Below are positions 16,963-24,695 of a stretch of DNA of 36,090 bases, one piece after another; the stretch's first letter is position 1; each line of letters begins with the position of its first letter. Location: positions 1 through 36,090 of the forward strand of contig JAIOZV010000010.1 of assembly GCA_021740425.1 (NCBI GenBank). Reading direction: 5' to 3'. Under the pieces are notes generated by a model. That model made no database searches. It was given only the letters and a program-made list of their open reading frames with translations, and was not told the DNA's origin. The position numbers and the translations under genes are program-made. This DNA is from Bacteroidales bacterium. GTDB lineage: Bacteria > Bacteroidota > Bacteroidia > Bacteroidales > 4484-276.

Positions 16963-18749
16963 ACATATTTAAAATCAGGAAAATAACTGATTCTTATCTC
17001 CCTTCCAATCAGCATGCCGTAGAACAGGTTTTCGAAATCATGAGCGTTCATTTCCCTTCCTTAAAAAAGGAGAAAATGAATGAAATACTCGAGCAGATGA
17101 AAAATCCTTTAAAATACAGGTTTTCATCCAATTTGTTTGTTGCTGAAGATGGCAGGTCAAACGTGAAGGGCTTTGCCATCATGTTTTACATGTCGGATAT
17201 TAATTTTTGTTACCTCGATTATATTGGTGTAAAACCGGGAAGAATTTCCTCGGGAGTAGGCGGTGCCATTTACGAAAGACTGAGAGAGGAAGCCCAGCTA
17301 TTAAAATCCATTGGTATTTTCATGGAGTGCCTGCCCGATGATGAAAGCCTTTGCCGGGATAAAAGAGAGATGAAACAAAATAAATCGCGGCTGGCATTTT
17401 ATGAACGCTACGGGGCAAGGCCTGTGATAGGTACAAAGTACGAAACTTCGGTCAATCCCGGGGATGATTGCCCACCCTATTTGGTATTTGATGATTTGGG
17501 AAATGATATTTACCTCACTGCTTCACAAACAAAAAAGATAGTTAAAACCATTCTTGAAAGAAAATATCCTGCCTTTTGCCCGAAAGAATACATCAAAATG
17601 GTTATTGGCTCCATTAAAGACGAACCTGTAAAACTGAGAGAATTCAGGTATTTGATCAAAGACAGACCCATCGAAAAGAAGGTGGCAGTTAAAAACCTGA
17701 TTCCTCTCATTATTAACGACAAACACGACATACATCACATTCAGGAAAGAGGCTACATTGAATCTCCGGTTAGGATTCACAGTATCCTAAAAGAACTCAC
17801 AAAACTTGAAGCCTTCAAAACCATACCTTCAAGGGGCTTTCCCGACAAGCACATTACAGATGTGCACAATCCGAAGTATTTCAAATATTTCAAGAATGTG
17901 TGTGATAAATTTCCGGAAGGAAAGTCAATTTATCCTTATGTTTTCCCGGTGCGGAACGCCACAAGGCCACCGCAGGATTTATCAGTGCTTGCAGGCTACT
18001 ATTGTATTGATACATTTACCCCGCTCAACAAAAACGCTTTTTTAGCTGCACACTCGGGGGTAAATTGCACCCTCACCGGTGCTGAGCTGCTGCTTGAAGG
18101 CTATCATTCGGCTTATGCTTTGGTGCGGCCACCGGGGCATCACGCCGAAAGGGACGTTTTTGGCGGATTTTGCTATTTCAACAATGCTTCCATCGCGGTG
18201 CATTTCCTGTCAAAATTTGGAAAAGTGGCTATTCTCGATATCGATTATCATCACGGAAACGGTCATCAGCAGATTTTTTATTCACGCAGGGATGTTTTTA
18301 CGGTTTCAATTCATGGGAACCCATCATTTGCCTACCCCTATTTTACAGGCTTCGCCGATGAAAAGGGAGAAGATGAGGGCGAAGGTTTCAACCTGAATTA
18401 TCCGCTTAAGGAGTCTGTCTCAGGGACGGAATATTTATCAGTTCTTAAAAAAGCTATTAAAAATATTTCAACATTTAAACCAGATTACCTCATTATTTGC
18501 TTCGGACTCGACATTGCCAAAGGTGACCCAACAGGTACCTGGTCGCTAAAAGCATCAGATTTTAAAAACAATGGCGCAGAATTGGGCAAACTTACCTGTC
18601 CAATTTTATTCGTTCAGGAAGGTGGCTACAAAAACCGGACATTGGGAATCAACGCACGAAGCTTTTTTGAAGGATTTTTATCAACACGAACAGCAAAGAA
18701 AAATAATGAAAATAGGAATAACTTACGATCTCCGAAGCGACTATCTTAA
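16959..18749 (+). CDS. GNAT acetyltransferase fused to HDAC/acetylpolyamine-amidohydrolase-type deacetylase
   Basis: A 596-residue two-domain protein. Residues 1-170 are a GNAT domain with the acetyl-CoA loop VKPGRISSGVGGAIYERL and a late FYERYGARPV segment. After a linker, residues about 252-578 form a zinc deacetylase of the arginase/HDAC fold. It shows HHIQERGYIESPVRIHSIL at its start, RPPGHHAE with the His394/His395 dyad, Zn ligands Asp429 and His431 (DIDYHHGNGHQQ), Asp518 in FGLDIAKGDPTG, and the catalytic Tyr557 in QEGGY. The GLDxxxGDPxG variant resembles acetylpolyamine amidohydrolases more than histone deacetylases. A small acetylated amine, perhaps acetyl-beta-lysine or a conjugate, is a plausible substrate. 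The last 44 bases overlap the next gene. Confidence 0.9.
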   Translation: MNIFKIRKITDSYLPSNQHAVEQVFEIMSVHFPSLKKEKMNEILEQMKNPLKYRFSSNLFVAEDGRSNVKGFAIMFYMSDINFCYLDYIGVKPGRISSGVGGAIYERLREEAQLLKSIGIFMECLPDDESLCRDKREMKQNKSRLAFYERYGARPVIGTKYETSVNPGDDCPPYLVFDDLGNDIYLTASQTKKIVKTILERKYPAFCPKEYIKMVIGSIKDEPVKLREFRYLIKDRPIEKKVAVKNLIPLIINDKHDIHHIQERGYIESPVRIHSILKELTKLEAFKTIPSRGFPDKHITDVHNPKYFKYFKNVCDKFPEGKSIYPYVFPVRNATRPPQDLSVLAGYYCIDTFTPLNKNAFLAAHSGVNCTLTGAELLLEGYHSAYALVRPPGHHAERDVFGGFCYFNNASIAVHFLSKFGKVAILDIDYHHGNGHQQIFYSRRDVFTVSIHGNPSFAYPYFTGFADEKGEDEGEGFNLNYPLKESVSGTEYLSVLKKAIKNISTFKPDYLIICFGLDIAKGDPTGTWSLKASDFKNNGAELGKLTCPILFVQEGGYKNRTLGINARSFFEGFLSTRTAKKNNENRNNLRSPKRLS

Positions 18750-19683
18750 CGAAGGATACTCCCCGGAGGAAACCGCTGAATTTGACAAAGAGAGCACCAT
18801 CGAGGGTATTGAGCAGGCCATTATCACAGCGGGGCATTCAACCGAGCGTATCGGAAACGCACAAAGCCTGATGAAAAAACTTTTGGCCGGCGACAGATGG
18901 GATTTGGTTTTTAATATAGCCGAAGGACTTTATGGTGAAGGACGTGAATCGCTTGTGCCGACATTGCTCGACACCTATAAAATAGCATATACTTTTTCAG
19001 GACCTGTTACCCTGGGAGTTTCTTTAAATAAAGCATTTGCCAAGCAAATAGTGAGAGACAGCCATGTTAACACACCTGCATTTGTTGTGGTTGCTCAGCT
19101 TTCTGACATCGAAAAAGTGAATCTTGAATACCCCCTCTTTGCCAAGCCCATCTCCGAAGGTACCGGCAAGGGAATCGACAGTATGTCAAAAATTACTTCA
19201 CGGGAGCAATTGAAAAAAGTATGCTTTAACCTTTTGCAAAGATTTAACCAGCCTGTTCTTGTGGAAGAATACCTGCCCGGCCGTGAATTTACTGTGGGCG
19301 TGCTTGGAACCGGCGAACAAGCCTGGGTTCCGGGTGCTATGGAAATTGTTTACAAAAGAGCGCAGGATGAAATCTATTCCTACGAAAACAAAGAAAATTA
19401 TGAAGACGTGGTTGATTATGTTGCTGCCGAAGGTGAACAACTTGAAGCCTGCAAAAAGATAGCTTTGGATGCGTGGCGGGCGCTCAATTGCCTGGATGGT
19501 GGCAGAGTGGATGTAAAAATAGATAAGCATGGAAAAATGAGCTTTATAGAAGTAAACCCGCTCGCCGGTTTAAATCCGGTAAGTTCAGATTTGCCAATTC
19601 TTTGCAGTCTCAACGGCGTTTCTTATCAGGAAATCATCGATGCAATTTTAAAATCAGCCATTCAACGAAATTTTAACAATTGA
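18706..19683 (+). CDS. D-Ala-D-Ala-ligase-like ATP-grasp enzyme (first of two)
   Basis: A 325-residue ATP-grasp ligase of the DdlN/D-Ala-D-Ala ligase-like type. The N-terminal preATP-grasp part has DLVFNIAEGLYGEGRES (about 66-82); the ATP-grasp part has the Lys in FAKPISEGTGKGI (K147) and VEEYLPGREFTVGVLG. The Mg2+ ligands are Asp269 (GGRVDVKID), Glu282 and Asn284 (FIEVNPLAGLNP). Such enzymes use ATP to make acyl-phosphates and join them to amines. The sequence differs from true Ddl where the substrate His-Gly motif would be (AEG here), and the context is not cell-wall synthesis, so I infer a different amino acid or beta-amino acid substrate. The ATG at 18706 is chosen because the conserved MKIGITYD strand begins there; it lies inside the end of the previous gene. 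Confidence 0.88.
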   Translation: MKIGITYDLRSDYLNEGYSPEETAEFDKESTIEGIEQAIITAGHSTERIGNAQSLMKKLLAGDRWDLVFNIAEGLYGEGRESLVPTLLDTYKIAYTFSGPVTLGVSLNKAFAKQIVRDSHVNTPAFVVVAQLSDIEKVNLEYPLFAKPISEGTGKGIDSMSKITSREQLKKVCFNLLQRFNQPVLVEEYLPGREFTVGVLGTGEQAWVPGAMEIVYKRAQDEIYSYENKENYEDVVDYVAAEGEQLEACKKIALDAWRALNCLDGGRVDVKIDKHGKMSFIEVNPLAGLNPVSSDLPILCSLNGVSYQEIIDAILKSAIQRNFNN

Positions 19684-20645
19684 TGAAAAAAATTATTATT
19701 CTTCATAATGAAATTGATTCCGGCACCCCCGATGAATTGGACGTGTTGGATCAAAGAGATTTAATAGAATCTTCATGCCTTAAAATGGGGCTCAAAGTTG
19801 AATGCATGACCGTAGGCAAAAACATTTATAACGATTTGATGCAGGTAAGCTCAGCCAGTCCGGATGTGGTGTTTAATCTCGTTGAATCAACCTGGGGCAA
19901 GGGTGAACTAATCTATTTTGCCCCTGCCATACTCAATGCTCTCAAAATCCCCTACACCGGCGTGCCGCTTGATGCTTTGTTTGTTACCACAAATAAAGTG
20001 TTGGCTAAAAAAATAATGAGATTGAACGGACTGCCTACTGCCGGTTTTTTTTCGGTTGATGAAATTGAAAATTTAAACCCGGATAAATCCTATATCGTTA
20101 AGCCCATTTGGGAAGAGGCCTCTGTTGGCATCAATGCTGATTCGGTTTTTAAAATCAACGAAACTGAAAAATTAAATAGGATTTCAGCTTTATCTTCTTC
20201 CCAATATTTTATTGAAGAATTTATTTCAGGCCGCGAATTTAATGTGAGCATCCTTGCAGGTAATGAAGGTGAGGAGGTTCTGTATCCTGCCGAAATGATC
20301 TTTTCTTCCTATTTTGATGACAAGCCCAAAATTGTAGGATACAAAGCCAAGTGGGACGAACATAGCGAAGAATATCGCCAGACCAACAGGGCTTTCGGAA
20401 CGCTGGAGCAGAATCTCCCACTTAAAACCAGGCTCATTGAAGCTTGCAGGAAAAGCTGGAATACCTTTAATCTGCACGGCTATGCCAGGGTTGACTTTCG
20501 GGTGGATGAGCAGGACAATGTATTTATTCTGGAAATTAACGGGAACCCTTGCATTTCACCTGATAGCGGATTTGTTGCAGCCCTTGAATATGCAGGCTAT
20601 ACCCGCGAAATGATGATAAAAAGAATCTTGAATGATTTAAACTAA
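19683..20645 (+). CDS. D-Ala-D-Ala-ligase-like ATP-grasp enzyme (second of two)
   Basis: A 320-residue ATP-grasp protein, clearly related in fold to its neighbour but divergent. Segments are DVVFNLVESTWGKGELI (about 61-77), IVKPIWEEASVGI with Lys140, IEEFISGREFNVSIL, and the metal-binding end with Asp271 (YARVDFRVD), Glu284 and Asn286 (ILEINGNPCISPDSG). It ends with a short helical region typical of Ddl-like proteins. The start overlaps the previous stop in TGATG (ATG at 19683); a TTG at 19680 is possible. Two different ligases in a row suggest two successive amide-bond steps or a heterodimer. Product unknown. Confidence 0.88.
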   Translation: MKKIIILHNEIDSGTPDELDVLDQRDLIESSCLKMGLKVECMTVGKNIYNDLMQVSSASPDVVFNLVESTWGKGELIYFAPAILNALKIPYTGVPLDALFVTTNKVLAKKIMRLNGLPTAGFFSVDEIENLNPDKSYIVKPIWEEASVGINADSVFKINETEKLNRISALSSSQYFIEEFISGREFNVSILAGNEGEEVLYPAEMIFSSYFDDKPKIVGYKAKWDEHSEEYRQTNRAFGTLEQNLPLKTRLIEACRKSWNTFNLHGYARVDFRVDEQDNVFILEINGNPCISPDSGFVAALEYAGYTREMMIKRILNDLN

Positions 20646-20649
20646 AAGT

Positions 20650-21141
20650 ATGAATTTCAGACAAACATTAATGGCCAGCGATGTGGTTGCAATAAGGGAA
20701 ATCCTGCAATCAACCGGTTTTTTTTACGATTCCGAAATTGAAATTGCCAAAGAACTCACCTTGGAAAATCTATCAAAGGGAGCAGAAAATTCAGGTTACA
20801 TCTTTAATATTGCAGAAAATGATGATCGACCGGTTGGTTTTACCTGCTATGGAAAAATTCCGGGTACAGCCGACAGTTTCGACCTCTACTGGATTGCAGT
20901 TCACCAATCGCAGCGCGGCAAAGGGCTGGGTAAAATTTTGATGGAAATGGCCGCCCTTCACATTGCTCAAATGGCAGGAAAAAATATTTGGATCGAAACA
21001 TCCTCACGCGCCATTTATGAACCTACAAGAATTTTTTATTTAAAAAACGGATGTGAAATAGTTGCAGAACTTCCCGATTTTTATGGTGAAAACGACCATA
21101 AGGTCATCTTCCTTAAAAAGACTGAAGCCTCACACCAATAA
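20650..21141 (+). CDS. GNAT acetyltransferase (stand-alone)
   Basis: A 163-residue single-domain GNAT protein with a full acetyl-CoA-binding motif (SQRGKGLGKILM, residues 87-98), preceded by the strand FDLYWIAVH and followed by IWIETSS and TRIFYLKNGCEIVAELPDFY. Residue content and length are standard. It starts four bases after the second ATP-grasp gene, so it belongs to the same operon. It is the second acetyltransferase in the cluster (the first is fused to the deacetylase). It may acetylate the product of the ligases or beta-lysine itself; this is inference from context only. Confidence 0.9.
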   Translation: MNFRQTLMASDVVAIREILQSTGFFYDSEIEIAKELTLENLSKGAENSGYIFNIAENDDRPVGFTCYGKIPGTADSFDLYWIAVHQSQRGKGLGKILMEMAALHIAQMAGKNIWIETSSRAIYEPTRIFYLKNGCEIVAELPDFYGENDHKVIFLKKTEASHQ

Positions 21142-21171
21142 ATCAAAAACTCACTTCAAAACAAAACCAAA

Positions 21172-22128
21172 ATGTTTTTACCAGGGCTTTATATCATAAT
21201 CGGTTTCATCCTGCTGATTAAAGGTGCCGACTGGATGGTTGGCGGGGCTACGGCGCTGGCGAAACGAAAGAATATTTCCGACCTTGCGATTGGTTTAACG
21301 GTTGTGGCATTCGGTACTTCTGCCCCTGAGCTGGTTGTCAATGTGGTAGCTTCCTACCAAAACTACCCCGACATTGTTTTCGGCAACGTTATAGGAAGTA
21401 ACAATTTCAACTTGTTTATTATTTTGGGGGTGGTAGGTATTATCCTTCCGGTTTCGGTTCAGTCGAGTACGGTGTGGATCGAAATACCGATTTCCTTTCT
21501 TGCAGCCCTCATAATTTGGATTCTTGCAAATAATTTTTTTCTGGTAAGCCATCCGGTACTTTCCCGATTTGATGGTATCATCCTCTTGTTTCTATTCATC
21601 TTATTCCTTTTTTACATCTATAGACAAATGAAAAAGGATGTGAGCATACAAACAAAATCAGTGGATAACAAATCACTTTTTACAATTTGGGGTTTAATTG
21701 CTTTGGGCTTGACTGGCCTGGTGGCAGGTGGTAAAATAGTGGTTAATAATGCTGTAGAAATTGCACAACTTGCAGGGCTAAGCGAAAAAATTATTGGTTT
21801 AACCATAATTGCAGCCGGCACTTCACTTCCCGAATTGGTAACCTCATTGGTTGCCGCACTCAAAAAAAACAGCGACATTGCCATTGGAAACATCATAGGA
21901 TCAAATATTTTTAATATCCTGCTCATCATTTCACTCAGTGCTATAATTCACCCTGTTAATTACAATCCTGCATTTAATACAGACCTTTACCTGCTTTTGG
22001 GAGGCACCGGATTTATTTTTATCGCAATGTTTACAGGCAAAAAGAAAAAACTCGACCGATGGGAAGCCGGAGTTCTTTTGGCAACTTTTGTTTTATACAC
22101 AATTTATCTTGTAAGTAAGGAAAATTAA
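21172..22128 (+). CDS. Ca2+/Na+ (cation/proton) antiporter, YrbG family
   Basis: A 318-residue inner-membrane protein with about ten helices in two inverted repeats, each with the alpha-repeat signature: FGTSAPELVVNVVAS ... GNVIGSNNFN, and AGTSLPELVTSLVAA ... GNIIGSNIFN. These motifs are diagnostic of the sodium/calcium exchanger superfamily. It is 30 bases after the GNAT gene in the same direction and may be co-transcribed with the KamA operon, but antiporters of this kind are found widely and need not share its function. Confidence 0.93.
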   Translation: MFLPGLYIIIGFILLIKGADWMVGGATALAKRKNISDLAIGLTVVAFGTSAPELVVNVVASYQNYPDIVFGNVIGSNNFNLFIILGVVGIILPVSVQSSTVWIEIPISFLAALIIWILANNFFLVSHPVLSRFDGIILLFLFILFLFYIYRQMKKDVSIQTKSVDNKSLFTIWGLIALGLTGLVAGGKIVVNNAVEIAQLAGLSEKIIGLTIIAAGTSLPELVTSLVAALKKNSDIAIGNIIGSNIFNILLIISLSAIIHPVNYNPAFNTDLYLLLGGTGFIFIAMFTGKKKKLDRWEAGVLLATFVLYTIYLVSKEN

Positions 22129-22200
22129 TTTGAGATTCCGCAAAGCTCTCCCCGATAAAATCCGCCGTGCGAATCCGATTCTTGTCTTTTATAAAACACC

Positions 22201-22208
22201 TACATTTG
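22201..22208 (+). promoter_or_regulatory. -7 box for the S33 hydrolase
   Basis: TACATTTG is a perfect TAnnTTTG match, 69 bases before the ATG at 22278; a TTG at 22182-22184 gives a 16-base spacing, shorter than ideal. It suggests that the hydrolase is transcribed separately from the upstream antiporter. Confidence 0.35.
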
Positions 22209-22277
22209 CAAAATTCATCAAGATTGTTAATATTGCCAGTATTAAAAATTTTGTCATAATAAAAAGGAACTATCGGC

Positions 22278-23207
22278 ATGACAGCACTTAAAAACGTTCA
22301 ATCCTATCGCTCAGGTCATATTAAGGCATCTGAAATACATCAATTGTATTTCGAATTGTATGGAAATCCAAAAGGCATACCTGTACTGTTTTTACACGGT
22401 GGTCCCGGTGCGGGATTTTCAGATAAGGACAAGCAATTTTTTAATAAAAACAGATACCATGTCCTTTTCCTTGATCAGCGCGGCGCATCCAGAAGCATTC
22501 CCTTTGGCTCGATCGAAAACAACACCACCCAGGATTTGGTAAATGACATCAACCAGGTACTCGATTTCCTGAACTTTGAAAAAGTTTACATTTTCGGAGG
22601 GTCATGGGGCAGCACACTTGCACTCGTTTATGCCATACAATTTCCGCAGAGGGTTATGGGTCTTATTTTAAGAGGCATCTGGCTGGCCAACAAGTATGCC
22701 CTCGATCATTATATCCGTGGTGGAATTAAAGAATTTTTTCCTGATGTGTGGGGAAGATTTGCAAGGCTGGTTAAAGAAGGAGAAAATCCGGTTGATTATT
22801 ATCTTGAAAAGATGTTGTCGGACGACACACAAATCAGCGACAAGTATGCCTACGAATGGGCCGCCTATGAAATGTCGTTTTACACCATCAATAAAATTGA
22901 AAGCCCGGATGAGGTAATCAATAAGTTCTCGTTTAAATCACTTGCGATTTTAGAAGCTTATTACATCAAAAACAATTGCTTTATTCCCGAAGATTTCATT
23001 ATGAATAATGTGGAAAAAATTAAAAATATTCCAACAAGCATCGTGCAGGGCCGCTATGATTTTATTTGTCCGCCGGTGCAGGCTTTCCGCCTGCACGAAG
23101 GGATGAATAATTCCACGCTTAACATTGTAAATTCAGGCCATTCATCCTCGGATGCTGAAACAAAAAAAGCCCTTATCTCCGAATTAAAACGCATTACCAC
23201 AGCATAG
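22278..23207 (+). CDS. S33-type alpha/beta hydrolase (proline iminopeptidase-like)
   Basis: A 309-residue alpha/beta hydrolase with the S33 aminopeptidase-type signature: oxyanion-hole HGGPGAG (residues 40-46), DQRGASRS (66-73), nucleophile elbow GGSWGST with Ser109, and the later Asp (GRYDFICPP) and His (NSGHSSSD) that complete the catalytic triad. S33 enzymes release N-terminal residues, often proline, from peptides, or hydrolyse esters and epoxides. There is no signal peptide, so it is probably cytoplasmic. It lies 149 bases after the antiporter gene, and a link with the upstream peptide-like ligases is possible but unproven. Confidence 0.88.
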   Translation: MTALKNVQSYRSGHIKASEIHQLYFELYGNPKGIPVLFLHGGPGAGFSDKDKQFFNKNRYHVLFLDQRGASRSIPFGSIENNTTQDLVNDINQVLDFLNFEKVYIFGGSWGSTLALVYAIQFPQRVMGLILRGIWLANKYALDHYIRGGIKEFFPDVWGRFARLVKEGENPVDYYLEKMLSDDTQISDKYAYEWAAYEMSFYTINKIESPDEVINKFSFKSLAILEAYYIKNNCFIPEDFIMNNVEKIKNIPTSIVQGRYDFICPPVQAFRLHEGMNNSTLNIVNSGHSSSDAETKKALISELKRITTA

Positions 23208-23290
23208 TTTTTGTTGATCGTTCTGTTGTTAAATCCTGATATGGAAAAGTACAGGAAATCATACAGAAACCCTGTTTGGATCAAATGCCT

Positions 23291-23298
23291 TACTTTTG
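23291..23298 (+). promoter_or_regulatory. -7 box for the DEAD-box helicase
   Basis: TACTTTTG (TAnnTTTG) lies 16 bases before the ATG at 23315. It overlaps the longer reading that would begin at 23276, which supports the shorter start. Confidence 0.45.
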
Positions 23299-23314
23299 CC
23301 AAAATTCTTTTTCC

Positions 23315-24667
23315 ATGTACAGTTTTGAAAATTTAAACCTCACCAGTCAATTGCTTGATGCAATTGAGGATATGGGTTTTACCAGCCCCACTCCCATCCA
23401 GTCGGAAGCACATTCAGTAATCCTTTCAGGAAAAGACCTTGTTGGCATAGCCCAGACAGGAACAGGAAAATCACTTGCGTATTTGCTCCCCATTTTAAAA
23501 GAAATGAAGTTTTCGAAGCAGGACAACCCGCGTGTGCTGGTCCTGGTTCCGACACGGGAACTTGTACTGCAGGTTGTGGAGCAAACCGAAAGCCTTGCCA
23601 AATACATGTCGGTCAGGGTACTTGGCTTGTATGGAGGAAGCAACATCAATACCCAAAAACAAGAAGCAAGCAAAGGTTCCGACATTGTGGTGGCCACACC
23701 GGGGCGGCTTTACGACCTGGCTCTTACCAGGGTTTTGAATTTGAAAGACATCAAAAAACTTGTGATCGATGAGGTGGATGTGATGCTTGATCTGGGTTTT
23801 AGATTTCAATTGAACAATATTTTGGAGTTTCTTCCCGACAAAAGGCAAAATATGATGTTTTCGGCAACCATGACCGAAGAAGTGGATGCCTTGATCGATG
23901 ACTTTTTCAAATCTCCCGAAAGGGTTTCAATTGCCCTGAGTGGCGCACCTCTCGAAAATATTGCCCAGCAATGCTATGCGGTTCCCAACTTTTTCACCAA
24001 GAAAAATCTTCTGGTTCATATTCTTAACAACAAAAAAGAATTCAACAAAGTTTTAGTTTTTGTTTCGAGCAAAAAAAATGCTGACCGCCTTTTTGAGGCT
24101 CTCGATGGAAATTTCGGACAAGAAATGGGGATCATTCATTCCAACAAATCCCAAAACTACCGTATTCGAACCATCAGGCAATTCGACCAGGGCGATATAC
24201 GGATTTTGGTTACCACCGATGTGATGGCCCGGGGGCTGGATCTGGAAAATGTCAGTCACGTTTTCAATTTCGATACACCAGCTTACCCCGAGAATTACAT
24301 CCATCGCATCGGTCGCAGTGGTCGTGCTGAAAAAGAAGGAAAATCGATATTGTTTTTTACAGAAAAAGAAAAAGAATCTAAAGAAGCCATCGAAGCTATG
24401 ATGGCACAAAAAATTCCGGAGCTGGATTTCCCGGAAGAAGTTGAAATTTCAAAACAACTGATACCTGAGGAACGTCCTAAAATAGTTGTTAGCCGCAACC
24501 GCAAAACCGAAATTGCAGCAACCCCGGGAGGTGCTTTTCACGAAAAAAAGGAGAAAAACAAAAAAACCAACCTTGGCGGATCCTATAAACGGGAGCTGGC
24601 CAAAAAATATAAAAAGCCCAAAACAAGAGGAGACAAAAATGTAAATAAGCTAAGGAAAGGGAAATAA
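23315..24667 (+). CDS. DEAD-box ATP-dependent RNA helicase (DEVD variant)
   Basis: A 450-residue superfamily 2 RNA helicase. Motifs run in order: Q motif (FENLNLTSQLLDAI...SPTPIQ), Walker A AQTGTGKS, PTRELVLQ, ATPGRL, motif II as DEVD rather than DEAD, MFSATM (motif III SAT), then domain 2 with DVMARGLDLENV and HRIGRSGR. The last 75 residues are basic and unstructured (KKEKNKKTN...KRELAKKYKKP), as in other bacterial members that use such tails to bind RNA. The role is probably ribosome assembly or cold-shock RNA remodelling, by family knowledge. The start at 23315 puts the Q motif right at the N-terminus. Confidence 0.93.
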   Translation: MYSFENLNLTSQLLDAIEDMGFTSPTPIQSEAHSVILSGKDLVGIAQTGTGKSLAYLLPILKEMKFSKQDNPRVLVLVPTRELVLQVVEQTESLAKYMSVRVLGLYGGSNINTQKQEASKGSDIVVATPGRLYDLALTRVLNLKDIKKLVIDEVDVMLDLGFRFQLNNILEFLPDKRQNMMFSATMTEEVDALIDDFFKSPERVSIALSGAPLENIAQQCYAVPNFFTKKNLLVHILNNKKEFNKVLVFVSSKKNADRLFEALDGNFGQEMGIIHSNKSQNYRIRTIRQFDQGDIRILVTTDVMARGLDLENVSHVFNFDTPAYPENYIHRIGRSGRAEKEGKSILFFTEKEKESKEAIEAMMAQKIPELDFPEEVEISKQLIPEERPKIVVSRNRKTEIAATPGGAFHEKKEKNKKTNLGGSYKRELAKKYKKPKTRGDKNVNKLRKGK

Positions 24668-24695
24668 ATCGTTCTAAAATGAAAAATAAAATGGG

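Noticed and set aside
16959..18749. A histone deacetylase acting on proteins
   Set aside because: The GLDxxxGDP motif and operon context favour a small acetylated amine; no histone-like target is apparent.
18706..20645. Call as D-alanine-D-alanine ligase genes (ddl)
   Set aside because: Context is an aminomutase operon, the substrate-side motif differs, and two different copies are adjacent.
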